Source: Desulfobacteraceae bacterium (lineage in GTDB: Bacteria > Desulfobacterota > Desulfobacteria > Desulfobacterales > RPRI01). From it: a stretch of 64,000 nt of DNA. The notes beneath the pieces are model-generated. The model saw only the letters and a list, made by a program, of their open reading frames with translations. It was not told the origin of the DNA and made no database searches. Both the position numbers and the translations under genes were made by a program. Shown here piece after piece: positions 35,901-44,782 of this stretch (position 1 is the first letter of the stretch; each line of letters opens with the position of its first letter). The stretch covers positions 1-64,000 of the forward strand of contig JAABQB010000007.1 in assembly GCA_011391695.1 (NCBI GenBank), written 5' to 3'.

Positions 35901-36085
35901 GAAGAAAAGCCCGGGTTAATCCTATCCTCTGCAAGGGAGACGGTGTTTGTAACGCAAAATGTCCGACAAACGCGATCGTGCTGAAGCATTATACTGATGA
36001 AGAGATCTTTCACCAAATTGAGGCGGCGGGTACAGACGAAGAGATCCTGAAACAAATCGATGCAGTGATAGAGACTTGCTTATAG
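32945..36085 (+). CDS. bamE: BamE, HdrA-like flavin/Fe-S electron-bifurcating subunit; selenoprotein (Sec77)
   Basis: The ORF track splits this gene at TGA 33173-33175; both parts are in one frame, giving 1,046 residues from the GTG at 32945 (site GAGGGG). Around the UGA the protein reads [20 protein letters not shown], where other HdrA proteins have Cys, so Sec77 replaces a cluster-region cysteine. There are two FAD-binding motifs ([13 protein letters not shown] near 29 and [13 protein letters not shown] near 612), N-terminal ferredoxin motifs ([23 protein letters not shown]), repeated VGSRR/VGCRN Cys segments, and a C-terminal dicluster ([26 protein letters not shown]). HdrA centres bifurcate electrons; in Bam this is thought to drive ring reduction. 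A SECIS-like hairpin follows the UGA. Confidence 0.92.
33191..33208 (+). promoter_or_regulatory. SECIS-like hairpin in bamE
   Basis: CTGGTC pairs with GGCCGG (two G-U pairs) around the loop GAGGTC. The loop begins 22 bases after the UGA and starts with G, as bacterial SECIS rules require. Confidence 0.6.
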
Positions 36086-36219
36086 AAGACTACTAATTGA
36101 GAATTAAGGAGTCAGAATCCAGGAGTCAGAATAAAAAAGGATTTATTTCCGATTTTACATTATGATTTCCGGTTTTATGAACACTCTCTGTATGAATTCA
36201 ACAAACGAGGTAAGAGCAA

Positions 36220-36987
36220 ATGAGTACAGGTCTTGAATTTAAACCCAGAATATTAGGTTTTGTATGCCATTGGTGAGCATACGGCGCTGCTGACCTGGCT
36301 GGAGTTTCCAGACTGCAATATACAAATGAAATCAGGCTGATTCGCGTCATGTGTTCCGGCAGAGTCGACCTGGAATTTATCCTCAGGGCCTTCCTAAAAG
36401 GACAAGACGGAGTATTGATTGGAGGCTGTAAGTTAAATGAATGTAATTACGTAACTCATGGTAATTTCGATGCGCTGAGCAATACGTACCTTTTCAAAAA
36501 AATAATGGAACTGACAGGCCTGAACCCTGAAAGGCTGAGAATAGAATTTATGTCAGGTGCTGATGGAAACCTCCTGGCCGAAGTTATTAATGATTTTGTT
36601 AAGAAGATAAAAGAGATAGGCCCCATTGGCAAAGGAGAAGGAATAGACGGAAAGGGATTAAAGTTCAAACTTGAGGCGGTTAAAAAATTAATCCCCTATA
36701 TCAAGCTGGTGGAAAGGGAGCGGCTGAGAGTACCTGTTAAATCGGAAGAAGCTTATCATCATTATTTCAAAGGTGATGAGGCAGACCGGTTACTTGATGA
36801 ATTAATCGGCGACAAGTTGGTGATGAGCCAAATTATGTCCCTGCTTCGGGAAAAACCGCTTTCAACGGGTAATATCTCCGAGCTCTTGGGCTTAAGTCCG
36901 TCTGAAGTTTCGAGGCACATTAATATTTCATCAAGACACGGATTGATAAGGTACGATGAAGGCAGAAAGTGCTATGCTCTCGCATAG
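36220..36987 (+). CDS. bamF: BamF, MvhD-like iron-sulfur subunit fused to a winged-helix domain; selenoprotein (Sec19)
   Basis: The track starts at 36349, but the true ATG is 36220 and the frame runs through TGA at 36274-36276, giving 255 residues. The N-terminus reads ILGFVCHWUAYGAADLAGVS, the MvhD/FrhD signature with Sec in place of Cys. RVMCSGRVDLEFI and GCKLNECNY supply further cluster ligands. MvhD hands electrons to HdrA, here BamE, encoded just upstream. About 80 C-terminal residues (LREKPLSTGNISELLGLSPS, then HGLIRYDEGRKCYAL) look like an ArsR-type winged helix. MvhD alone is about 140 residues, so this is a fusion. Confidence 0.9.
36299..36311 (+). promoter_or_regulatory. SECIS-like hairpin in bamF
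   Basis: CTGGA and TCCAG pair around GTT. The loop is 27 bases past the UGA and begins with G, which is acceptable for bacterial SECIS but less ideal than the bamE one. Confidence 0.5.
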
Positions 36988-37058
36988 GGTGAATATGGGG
37001 GCACAACACATCGTGTTCTGCTCAGGAACGGATTAAGGGAACATAAGATCAGGACAGT

Positions 37059-37511
37059 ATGGATAAAAATAGAATCGATCAGATCATTGACAAACATCAT
37101 GGAGAGGCCAGTTCACTGATTCAGGTATTACTGGAGATTCAGAGTGAAAACAATTGGCTTCCCAAGGAGGCATTAGAGAGGGTAAGCAAAAAAATACAGG
37201 TTCCTCTAACCAGGATACAGCATATCGCTACCTTCTATAAAGCTTTTAGTTTAGTTCCCAAAGGACGCCATGGCATTCACATTTGTGTGGGGACTGCCTG
37301 TCATGTCCGTGGCGCAACGCGTATCCTTGACACAGTGAAAGAAGCGACTGGAATTAAACCCGGCGAAACGGACCTGGATATGAAGTTCAGCCTGGAAACT
37401 GTTAACTGCCTGGGCTGCTGTGCGTTAGGACCGGTGATGGAAGTCAATGGAAAGGTCCACGGTAAGATGTCACCTGTCAAGACGGCAGAAGTGTTAAAAA
37501 TCTACGAGTAG
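37059..37511 (+). CDS. bamG: BamG, NuoE-like 2Fe-2S subunit
   Basis: The 150-residue protein matches the 24 kDa subunit of NADH dehydrogenase and NAD-linked hydrogenases. The four cluster cysteines lie in CVGTACHVRG and VNCLGCCALGPV. With BamH it forms the diaphorase-like arm proposed to exchange electrons with NAD(H). It starts at an ATG behind a weak site and lies 9 bases upstream of bamH. Confidence 0.9.
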   Translation: MDKNRIDQIIDKHHGEASSLIQVLLEIQSENNWLPKEALERVSKKIQVPLTRIQHIATFYKAFSLVPKGRHGIHICVGTACHVRGATRILDTVKEATGIKPGETDLDMKFSLETVNCLGCCALGPVMEVNGKVHGKMSPVKTAEVLKIYE

Positions 37512-37520
37512 GGGAAAATT

Positions 37521-39449
37521 ATGCCGCGGTTAAATTCGCCTGAAGAATTAAAGAGCTTCAGACAAGATTTATTATCCAAAAGAGATCCAAACAAGCCTTG
37601 CGTTTCAATATGTGCCGGCGCGGGTTGTATCGCCTCCGGTGCGGATGAAGTAATAGCCGCTTTTAAAGCAGAGATTGAAAAACAGGGTTTAACGACCGGG
37701 GTGGACACCAAAGGCACCGGGTGTCCGGGATTTTGTGAGAGAGGACCCGTTGTGGTGATTTATCCAGAGGAGATATGTTATCTTCAGGTAACGGCCGAAG
37801 ACGTTCCCGAGATTGTCTCACAGACCATAAAGGAGAAAAAGGTCGTCGATCGTCTGCTCTATGTTGACCCAGCTACCGGCGAAAAAGCAATCCATGAATC
37901 CGACATTCCCTTCTATAAAAACCAGCAACGGACCCTCCTTTGTAAAAATATCAAGATCGATTCGAAGAGCATCGATGATTATCTGGCGATCGATGGGTAT
38001 TCGGCGTTAACCAAAGCATTTACCGAGATGACCGACGTGGAGGTTTTGGCGGAAGTCAAAAAATCCAACCTGAGAGGAAGAGGCGGAGCCGGCTTTCCTG
38101 CGGGAAGCAAGTGGGAAGGATCCCGAAATGCTCCGGAAAAAATAAAATATGTGATCGTTAATGCCGATGAGGGCGACCCAGGGGCGTTTATGGATAGAGC
38201 GCTTCTTGAAGGAAATCCTCATTCCATCCTCGAAGGGTTGATCATCGGCGCCTATGCCGTCGGCTCCCATGAGGGCTATATTTATGTCCGGCAGGAATAC
38301 CCCCTTGCCGTAGAGAATATAACGCTCGCGATCAGGCAGGCAGAGGCGTACGGGTTGCTGGGGGAAAATATCCTTGGCTCCGGGTTTGATTTCAAGGTGT
38401 TTGTGCACCAGGGGGCCGGCGCATTCGTATGTGGTGAGTCAACAGCGCTTATGACGGCACTGGAAGGAAGAGTTGGAGAGCCCAGACCTAAGTATATCCG
38501 CTCCAACATCGTGGGCCTCTGGGGTAGACCCAGCGTTCTCAACAATGTTGAAACGTGGGCGAATGTGCCGCTCATCATCAATAAAGGAGCTGACTGGTTT
38601 ACTCAGGTTGGAACCGAAGGAAGCAAGGGCACGAAGATTTTCTCACTGGTCGGCAAAATAACCAACACCGGTCTGGTTGAAGTCCCCATGGGCATCACGC
38701 TCAGAGATATTATTTACAAGATCGGAGGCGGAATCCCTGAAGGCAAGAAGTTTAAAGCCGTGCAGACAGGAGGACCTTCCGGAGGATGTATCCCGGAAGA
38801 GATGCTGGCTCTGGAGGTTGGTTTTGATGAACTCACCAAGGTCGGCTCGATGATGGGCTCCGGCGGGATGATCGTCATGGATGAAGATACCTGTATGGTG
38901 GATGTCGCAAGGTACTTCATTAACTTCCTCACGGATGAATCATGCGGCAAATGCGTCCCCTGCCGTGAAGGCCTGAGACAGATGCACAAAACGCTTACTA
39001 ACATCACTGAAGGAAGAGGGAAAGAAGGGGACATCGAGCTTCTGGAAGCATTGTCCGAGACCGCGATCGAAGCCTCCCTGTGTGCTCTGGGCAAGAGCGC
39101 ACCGAACCCGTTTTTAAGCACCGTGCGCTATTTCAGGAACGAATATGAGGCACACATCAAGGAGAAGCGCTGCCCGGCGTTGTCCTGCAAGGAGCTGATC
39201 TCGTACTATATAGATCCTGCTAAATGCCAGGCCTGTTTGATTTGCGCAAGGAAGTGCCCTGCCGATGCGATTGAAGGCAGCAAGAACAAGATCCATGTCG
39301 TTGACCAGAACAAATGCACAAAATGCGGAACTTGCTTTGAGGTCTGCCCCTCCCGATTTGCAGCGGTGAAGAAGATTTCCGGCGTACCTGTTCCGTCCCC
39401 CATCCCTGAAGAAGAAAGAAATATAACCAGAAAGAGCAAAGAAAAATGA
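37521..39449 (+). CDS. bamH: BamH, NuoF-like FMN/NADH-binding subunit with extra ferredoxin domain
   Basis: The 642-residue protein has four parts. First is an N-terminal thioredoxin-like 2Fe-2S region (ICAGAGCIASGADE, GCPGFCERGP). The NuoF core follows, with the FMN/NADH loops LRGRGGAGFPAGSKW and GAGAFVCGESTALM. Third is the [4Fe-4S] motif SCGKCVPCREG. Last is a C-terminal two-cluster ferredoxin (KCQACLICARKCPADA, KCTKCGTCFEVCP). This layout is like HndC/HoxF-type subunits. It likely binds NADH and channels electrons to or from BamE. The stop overlaps the bamI ATG. Confidence 0.92.
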   Translation: MPRLNSPEELKSFRQDLLSKRDPNKPCVSICAGAGCIASGADEVIAAFKAEIEKQGLTTGVDTKGTGCPGFCERGPVVVIYPEEICYLQVTAEDVPEIVSQTIKEKKVVDRLLYVDPATGEKAIHESDIPFYKNQQRTLLCKNIKIDSKSIDDYLAIDGYSALTKAFTEMTDVEVLAEVKKSNLRGRGGAGFPAGSKWEGSRNAPEKIKYVIVNADEGDPGAFMDRALLEGNPHSILEGLIIGAYAVGSHEGYIYVRQEYPLAVENITLAIRQAEAYGLLGENILGSGFDFKVFVHQGAGAFVCGESTALMTALEGRVGEPRPKYIRSNIVGLWGRPSVLNNVETWANVPLIINKGADWFTQVGTEGSKGTKIFSLVGKITNTGLVEVPMGITLRDIIYKIGGGIPEGKKFKAVQTGGPSGGCIPEEMLALEVGFDELTKVGSMMGSGGMIVMDEDTCMVDVARYFINFLTDESCGKCVPCREGLRQMHKTLTNITEGRGKEGDIELLEALSETAIEASLCALGKSAPNPFLSTVRYFRNEYEAHIKEKRCPALSCKELISYYIDPAKCQACLICARKCPADAIEGSKNKIHVVDQNKCTKCGTCFEVCPSRFAAVKKISGVPVPSPIPEEERNITRKSKEK

Positions 39450-40030
39450 GTGAAATCCTTTTACAGATTGATGGAAAAGAAGTTAAAGCAACGGCCGGGA
39501 TGACCCTTTTGGAAGCAGCCCGAAGTGCGGGAATATCCATCCCCACACTCTGTCATCACGAAAAATTGGAACCGTTTGGCGGGTGCCGGCTTTGCATCGT
39601 GGAAGTAGAAGAGCGTGGCTGGACAAGGCTCGTTGTTTCGTGCGTTTACCCGGTTGGGAAAAATCTGATCATAAGAACCAGATCCGAGAAGGTGGACAGA
39701 ATCCGCAAAATGATTATAGAGCTGTTGATGGCTCATGCACCGGATGCTTTCGAATTGCTGGATTTGGCTCAAGAGTACGGCGCAAACAGGGACCGTTTTG
39801 AAAAAGAGGCCTCATTTTGCATTCATTGTGGTCTATGTGTAAGATACTGCGCTGAGGTCAAGAAGAAGAACGCTGTTGGATTCGTTGACAGAGGAATAAG
39901 AAAAGAGATCAGTTTTATTCCGGAAATCGCTTCTAAAGAGTGCAATAACTGCAAGGAATGTTTTCAGCTCTGCCCGACATCGTATCTACAGGCAGCTTTT
40001 GTTTTAACCCAATCCCTCGCGTTTCCTTAA
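39446..40030 (+). CDS. bamI: BamI, NuoG N-terminal-like Fe-S protein
   Basis: The 194-residue protein corresponds to the N-terminal iron-sulfur part of NuoG/HndD: a 2Fe-2S domain (TLCHHEKLEPFGGCRLCIVEV) followed by [4Fe-4S] motifs CIHCGLCVRYCAEV and CNNCKECFQLCP. The His-containing NuoG cluster is missing, and there is no molybdenum or hydrogenase domain, as expected for the short BamI. It is translationally coupled to bamH (ATGA overlap) and ends the bam genes proper; etfB follows. Confidence 0.88.
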   Translation: MSEILLQIDGKEVKATAGMTLLEAARSAGISIPTLCHHEKLEPFGGCRLCIVEVEERGWTRLVVSCVYPVGKNLIIRTRSEKVDRIRKMIIELLMAHAPDAFELLDLAQEYGANRDRFEKEASFCIHCGLCVRYCAEVKKKNAVGFVDRGIRKEISFIPEIASKECNNCKECFQLCPTSYLQAAFVLTQSLAFP

Positions 40031-40085
40031 TATGACGCTCACTTTTAAACGGCCGAACATAAAAAGCAATATATAGGAGGATAAT

Positions 40086-40868
40086 TTGAAAATTCTCACA
40101 ACAGTAAAAAAAGTAGTTGATGTGGAATTAAATATCCATTTGAAGGATGGCGTTATTGTTGAAGACGGGTTGCAATATGTTATAAACGCCTGGGATGAAA
40201 GCGCCGTTGAAGCCTCTGTCCGACTTAAGGAGAATAAAGGCGCTGAAACGACATTGGTGAGCATCGGCGGCGGAGACAACTCGGATATGATCCGAAGATG
40301 CTATGCCATGGGAATTGAAAAGGGGATTCATATTGATGATCCGGCGCTGGCTAAAGCCGATTCATCAATCTTTGCCAAGGTGTTGCAAAAGGTTTACGAA
40401 AAGGGAAATTATGATCTTGTCATCACCGGCAAACAAGCCCAGGATACGGATAGCGGACAAACCGGAATCATATTGGCGGAGTATTTGGGATTACCGTGCG
40501 TCAGCAATGTAATTGCCATCGAAGTGATGGACGATAAACACATTAAAGTATCCCGATCAGGGGATGACGGAACCGAAATTGTTGAACTGGAGTTACCCGC
40601 CGTGATTACGGTTGATGTCAGTATTAATGAACCTCGACTGCCCCAAATGCGCGGCATCATGATGGCAAAGAAAAAGGCCATTGATGTAATGGATCTGGCG
40701 GCATTAGGGACTTCACCTGATGATGTCGGATGCGCTACTCCGAAATCGGGAATTGTTGAATTTATGGCATCGAAAATGCGTAAAGCCGGGAAAAAATTTG
40801 AAGGCGATGCCGCTGAAATCACCGCCCAGGTCGTTAATCTTTTGGCCAATGAAGCAAAGGTTTTATAG
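40086..40868 (+). CDS. etfB: Electron transfer flavoprotein beta subunit
   Basis: The 260-residue protein has the EtfB hallmarks MKILTTVKKVVD, WDESAVEASVRLKE, the AMP/FAD loop GKQAQDTDSGQTG and LPAVITVDVSINEPRLP. The start is TTG behind a strong AGGAGG site. EtfAB accepts electrons from acyl-CoA dehydrogenases. Placed after bam genes, it probably serves the beta-oxidation-like steps after ring reduction, or glutaryl-CoA dehydrogenation. etfA follows. Confidence 0.94.
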   Translation: MKILTTVKKVVDVELNIHLKDGVIVEDGLQYVINAWDESAVEASVRLKENKGAETTLVSIGGGDNSDMIRRCYAMGIEKGIHIDDPALAKADSSIFAKVLQKVYEKGNYDLVITGKQAQDTDSGQTGIILAEYLGLPCVSNVIAIEVMDDKHIKVSRSGDDGTEIVELELPAVITVDVSINEPRLPQMRGIMMAKKKAIDVMDLAALGTSPDDVGCATPKSGIVEFMASKMRKAGKKFEGDAAEITAQVVNLLANEAKVL

Positions 40869-40919
40869 CCAACTGTCATAATTTGACAATAACCGGATAA
40901 CTACAAGGAAAACAATATT

Positions 40920-41879
40920 ATGGCTAAAGTACTCGTAATTGCAGACATCAAACAAGGTGTACTAAAAGGCAGTACTGCCGAGCTTTTATCAAAAGCCAAA
41001 TCCATTGGTGCGGAAACCGCAGTGGTGGCGATTGGCTGTAATATCAATATGTTAATTCCAAACTTGGTAAGCGCAGGTTCAGATACTCAATATGTAGCCG
41101 ATGATCCGGGACTGGAGCTTTTTTCGGCTGGTCCATATGCATCCTGTGTGGTTGACGCCGCCAAAAAATTTGATGCCAATCTGATCTGGTTCGGTTTTTC
41201 CGAAAACAGCAAAGCCTTGGCCCCAAGGGTTGCAGCTCGGCTGGATGCAGCATGTGCCACTGAAATTACCGACGTGATGCTTTCCGGAGATCAAATCGAA
41301 GTAATAAGACCCGCCATCACAAATAAAGTGATTCAACGCGTCAAAGTTAATACCAAAAAACTGGTGGCAGTTGTCAGAGCGGGCGCTTTCGAGGCTACTA
41401 AAGGAATCGCAGGAACTGAAAACGTAGTCAAACTCTCTCCTCCGGAGCAAGATTTAAAGGCCTTGATCAAGAAAATTCTGACTGATGCAAGCGGTGAAAT
41501 AGATCTTGCCGATGCCGACATCGTCGTTTCAGTGGGGCGAGGAGCTAAAGATCTGGCCGGAGTCAATCTCGTAAAAGAACTGGCCACAGATCTAAAAGCC
41601 GGATTTGGCTCATCCCGCGCTATGGTAGATGCCGGTTTAATGGCACATAATAAGCAAGTCGGGCAAACCGGTAAAATTGTAGCGCCTACCCTTTATGTGG
41701 CAATCGGTATCTCCGGAGCCATTCAGCACCTTGCGGGAATGAACGGCTCAAAAGTGATTCTGGCTGTTAATAAAGATCCAGAAGCACCCATCTTCAACGT
41801 GGCTGACTATGGTATCGTCGGAGATCTCTTCGAGGTGGTTCCGATTCTCCGTGAAGAGATCAAAAAGATTAGACATTAG
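40920..41879 (+). CDS. etfA: Electron transfer flavoprotein alpha subunit
   Basis: The 319-residue EtfA has an N-terminal domain (VLVIADIKQGVLKGSTAELL) and the FAD-binding C-terminal domain with VSVGRGAKDLAG, FGSSRAMVDAG, VGQTGKIVAPTLYVAIGISG and NKDPEAPIF. It holds the redox FAD that reduces the membrane oxidoreductase encoded next. The stop codon abuts a family B repeat with no spacer. The pair etfBA with a membrane Fe-S oxidoreductase is a recurring unit in fatty-acid and aromatic-acid oxidising anaerobes. Confidence 0.94.
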   Translation: MAKVLVIADIKQGVLKGSTAELLSKAKSIGAETAVVAIGCNINMLIPNLVSAGSDTQYVADDPGLELFSAGPYASCVVDAAKKFDANLIWFGFSENSKALAPRVAARLDAACATEITDVMLSGDQIEVIRPAITNKVIQRVKVNTKKLVAVVRAGAFEATKGIAGTENVVKLSPPEQDLKALIKKILTDASGEIDLADADIVVSVGRGAKDLAGVNLVKELATDLKAGFGSSRAMVDAGLMAHNKQVGQTGKIVAPTLYVAIGISGAIQHLAGMNGSKVILAVNKDPEAPIFNVADYGIVGDLFEVVPILREEIKKIRH

Positions 41880-42034
41880 GAGCCAATTGCAAAAGTCGTC
41901 ATTCCCGTGCAAACGGGAATCCAGGAATTTTTGCAGCATATTGAAAAGGCTGGATAGCGCTGGTGCTTCGCTATGTGCCCCACTTTCGTGGGAATGACAA
42001 ATTCTTCTCTTTTTAGGGCTTTTGTAATTGGCTC
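41880..42034. repeat. Palindromic intergenic repeat, family B, copy 1
   Basis: Starts at the base after the etfA stop. The ends read GAGCCAATTGCAAAAG and CTTTTGTAATTGGCTC (near-perfect inverted repeats). Inside, GTCATTCCCGTGCAAACGGG recurs inverted in copy 2 near 54365. It may act as a terminator-like structure between etfA and the oxidoreductase gene. The rest up to 42176 is non-coding. Confidence 0.8.
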
Positions 42035-42176
42035 GTTAGTCCAAGATTTCTAATTTCGATTTGTACCAAGCCTGTATTTACAGGAAACGCTGCGATGAGG
42101 CAATTCCAAGACCATAAAACAGAGCTTTGATTTCCTCGCATATTTGCGACAAATTCAGTATATGGATGAGGTATTT

Positions 42177-44285
42177 ATGAATCCACTTTTGATGTCTTTA
42201 CTTCTCATTGTAGGGCTGGGGCTTTTCGGCCGCACAATGTATCATAAAATCCTGTTGCTGACGGCTCTTGAACCCGCTGACCGGGCCGGTCATATCAAAG
42301 AACGACTTAAGAATATGGTGATTCTGGCAATTGGTCAGAAACGTCTCGTAGGAAGGAAAAAAGAGTGGGCATCGGGTATCATGCACGCTTTAATATTTTG
42401 GGGATTCTGCATTCTGTTAATTCGTAGCCTGAATTTATATGGAGAAGGATTCATAAAAGGATATCAGCTGCCTTTTTTTGGCGATGATTATATGCTGGGT
42501 TATCTCTATATCGCCCTGAAAGACATCATGGAATGCATTGTTTTGCTGATGGTTATTTATGCCATCTTTCGCCGTGCGGTTCTTAAACCGGAACGATTGC
42601 ACAATACATGGGAGGCGTATTTTGTTTTGGCCATGATTGGGGTCTTGATGATTTCCGATCTCTTGCACGATGGCGCCCGGTATAACTTAATTATGTTACA
42701 CAACAACCCTGAGCAGCTTCATTTTTTTAATAACCCGCGGTATGGTTCTGAATTTCTTTGGACACCTGTTTCCGTGGGAGCAGCGGCACTCATATCCGGG
42801 GTGAGCGCGGATGCCTCCGGCAATATCATGGTCAGTATGTTTTGGTTGCATATCATGACACAATTGACCTTTCTTAATTTTCTGCCCTTGGGAAAACACT
42901 TTCATGTCATTACCTCGCTTCCCAATGTGTTTTTTAAGAACCTGGGATATCCCCATGAGAAGCCGAGGCTTTTGGATTTGGAAGATGAATCGGCCTGGGA
43001 AAACGAATCGCTGGGAATCAAACACATCCACCAGCTTAACTGGAAACAGGGATTGGATCTTTACACCTGTACCGAGTGCGGCCGATGTAAAGAGGTTTGC
43101 CCCGCTTATACCACCGACAAACCGTTAAATCTGCATGACTTCAATGATAAACTGAAATTTGAACTATTCGATAATGCGGACAACATTATTAAAAGAGCGA
43201 AGCTATCCGCCACCAAGAAAGAAAATGGGAACACCGACCTGACTGACAAAATTAAAGCTGAGAAGGCCGAGCTTAACAGTAAAAAGCAGCTTATTGGTGA
43301 CGTGATCGCCGAAGAGACGCTTTGGGCCTGTACCACCTGCCGCGCCTGTGAAGAAGTCTGTCCTGTGACCATCGAACATGTTCCCCGCATAATCGCCATG
43401 AGACAGGGGCAGACGACTATGGCGGAAGCCTATCCCAAAGAATTGAACAAGGCACTTAAAGGACTGGAGCGGAATGGCAATCCCTGGGGAATCGGATATG
43501 ATAAACGCGCCGATTGGGCGGACGGGTCAGGCGTTAAAATCATGGTGGATGATGCTGACGTCGAATATTTATTATGGGTTGGCTGTGCCGGTTCATTCGA
43601 TGATCGAACAAAAAAAGTATCAACCAGCCTGGTCAAAATTCTGCAAAAGGCGGATATCAGCTTTGCGATTCTGGGGGTGGAAGAAAAATGCACCGGCGAC
43701 TTTGCCAGACGTGTCGGCAATGAGATGTTGTACCAAATGATGGCAAAAGAAAACATCGAAATCCTGAATAATTACAAGGTAAAAAAAATTATCACGGCAT
43801 GCCCCCATTGTTTCAATACGCTTAAGCATGAATACCCGCAAATGGGAGGGAATTATAAAGTAATCCATCATACGGAGTTAATCGATCAGCTCGTAAAAAC
43901 AGGCAAAATCACCTTAAACAAATCATTGGAAGGATCTCTGACATACCACGATCCATGCTATTTGGGACGATACAATTCGGTTTATGATCAACCCAGATCG
44001 ATTTTGCAGTCCATATCAAAAGATGGACTAAAAGAACTCGGCCGGCATGGGCGGGAAAGTTTTTGTTGCGGTGCCGGTGGGGGAAGAATGTGGATGGAAG
44101 AGACCATTGGTAAAAGAATCAATCTGGAACGAGCGGAAGAAATCGTCGGCAGGAAGATTGCGAATGTGGCGGTGGGTTGCCCGTTCTGCTTAACCATGCT
44201 CGAAGACGGTATGAAAGAACTGAATAAAGAAGAGGAAATCAAAACACAGGATATCGCCGAACTCGTGGCGAAGAATATGGCGTGA
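42177..44285 (+). CDS. Membrane-bound Fe-S oxidoreductase, probable ETF:(mena)quinone oxidoreductase
   Basis: The product (702 residues from the ATG at 42177, site GAGG) has five or six N-terminal membrane helices of NarI/cytochrome-b type. Two [4Fe-4S] motifs (CTECGRCKEVCP, CTTCRACEEVCP) and two CCG domains (VGCAGSFDDRT; HDPCYLGRYNS with SFCCGAGGGR) follow. This is the HdrDE-like fusion found beside etfAB and described as ETF:menaquinone oxidoreductase in syntrophic and aromatics-degrading bacteria. It would pass electrons from EtfAB to quinone. The track's TTG start at 42144 lacks support. The operon ends here. Confidence 0.88.
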   Translation: MNPLLMSLLLIVGLGLFGRTMYHKILLLTALEPADRAGHIKERLKNMVILAIGQKRLVGRKKEWASGIMHALIFWGFCILLIRSLNLYGEGFIKGYQLPFFGDDYMLGYLYIALKDIMECIVLLMVIYAIFRRAVLKPERLHNTWEAYFVLAMIGVLMISDLLHDGARYNLIMLHNNPEQLHFFNNPRYGSEFLWTPVSVGAAALISGVSADASGNIMVSMFWLHIMTQLTFLNFLPLGKHFHVITSLPNVFFKNLGYPHEKPRLLDLEDESAWENESLGIKHIHQLNWKQGLDLYTCTECGRCKEVCPAYTTDKPLNLHDFNDKLKFELFDNADNIIKRAKLSATKKENGNTDLTDKIKAEKAELNSKKQLIGDVIAEETLWACTTCRACEEVCPVTIEHVPRIIAMRQGQTTMAEAYPKELNKALKGLERNGNPWGIGYDKRADWADGSGVKIMVDDADVEYLLWVGCAGSFDDRTKKVSTSLVKILQKADISFAILGVEEKCTGDFARRVGNEMLYQMMAKENIEILNNYKVKKIITACPHCFNTLKHEYPQMGGNYKVIHHTELIDQLVKTGKITLNKSLEGSLTYHDPCYLGRYNSVYDQPRSILQSISKDGLKELGRHGRESFCCGAGGGRMWMEETIGKRINLERAEEIVGRKIANVAVGCPFCLTMLEDGMKELNKEEEIKTQDIAELVAKNMA

Positions 44286-44326
44286 GTCTAACCCAAACCG
44301 GAAAAGCCGGGAATCTTTGAACAGTT

Positions 44327-44764
44327 CTACTCAAGATTCTTTTTGAGATTTATGAATTCGCTCCTGTCGAAACCCAGGGTTTTGAAAAAAGAGAGAAGAT
44401 CGGTGGAGTCCCACTTGACGGAAGTATAAATATACTTGATTTTTTTATTCTTGTAATACTTAAAAATTTCCCTGGCCATTTTTTCGCCGATTCCCCTGCC
44501 CATGAATTTTGGGTTGACGCCGAGGTTGGCTATCCATGCGCTTTTAGCTATGCCGAATCCCCCTGTTAGTGTGTAGCTTATCAGATAACCGACTAATTTC
44601 CCATTCAGTTCGGCCACAAAACTGGCATCTTCTTTCCTCTGGGCCTGTTTCGCAACAATGTTTTTAAAACCGCCGACGCTGGCTGTTTTTGTTATGGAGA
44701 GGTATATTTTGCTGATTTCTCCAGCATCTTCACTTTTAAGTTTTCTGATGAGTATTTTATCCAC
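44327..44764 (-). CDS. GNAT family N-acetyltransferase
   Basis: The 145-residue protein has a clear GNAT core: IRKLKSEDAGEISKIYL at the start, LVGYLISYTL, and the acetyl-CoA loop LGVNPKFMGRGIGEKMAREI. The acceptor is unknown. It is convergent with the membrane oxidoreductase gene and lies 18 bases downstream of a small minus-strand gene, so the two may be co-transcribed. Confidence 0.85.
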   Translation of the reverse strand: MDKILIRKLKSEDAGEISKIYLSITKTASVGGFKNIVAKQAQRKEDASFVAELNGKLVGYLISYTLTGGFGIAKSAWIANLGVNPKFMGRGIGEKMAREIFKYYKNKKIKYIYTSVKWDSTDLLSFFKTLGFDRSEFINLKKNLE

Positions 44765-44782
44765 AAGCTGTTTCCTCTGAAA

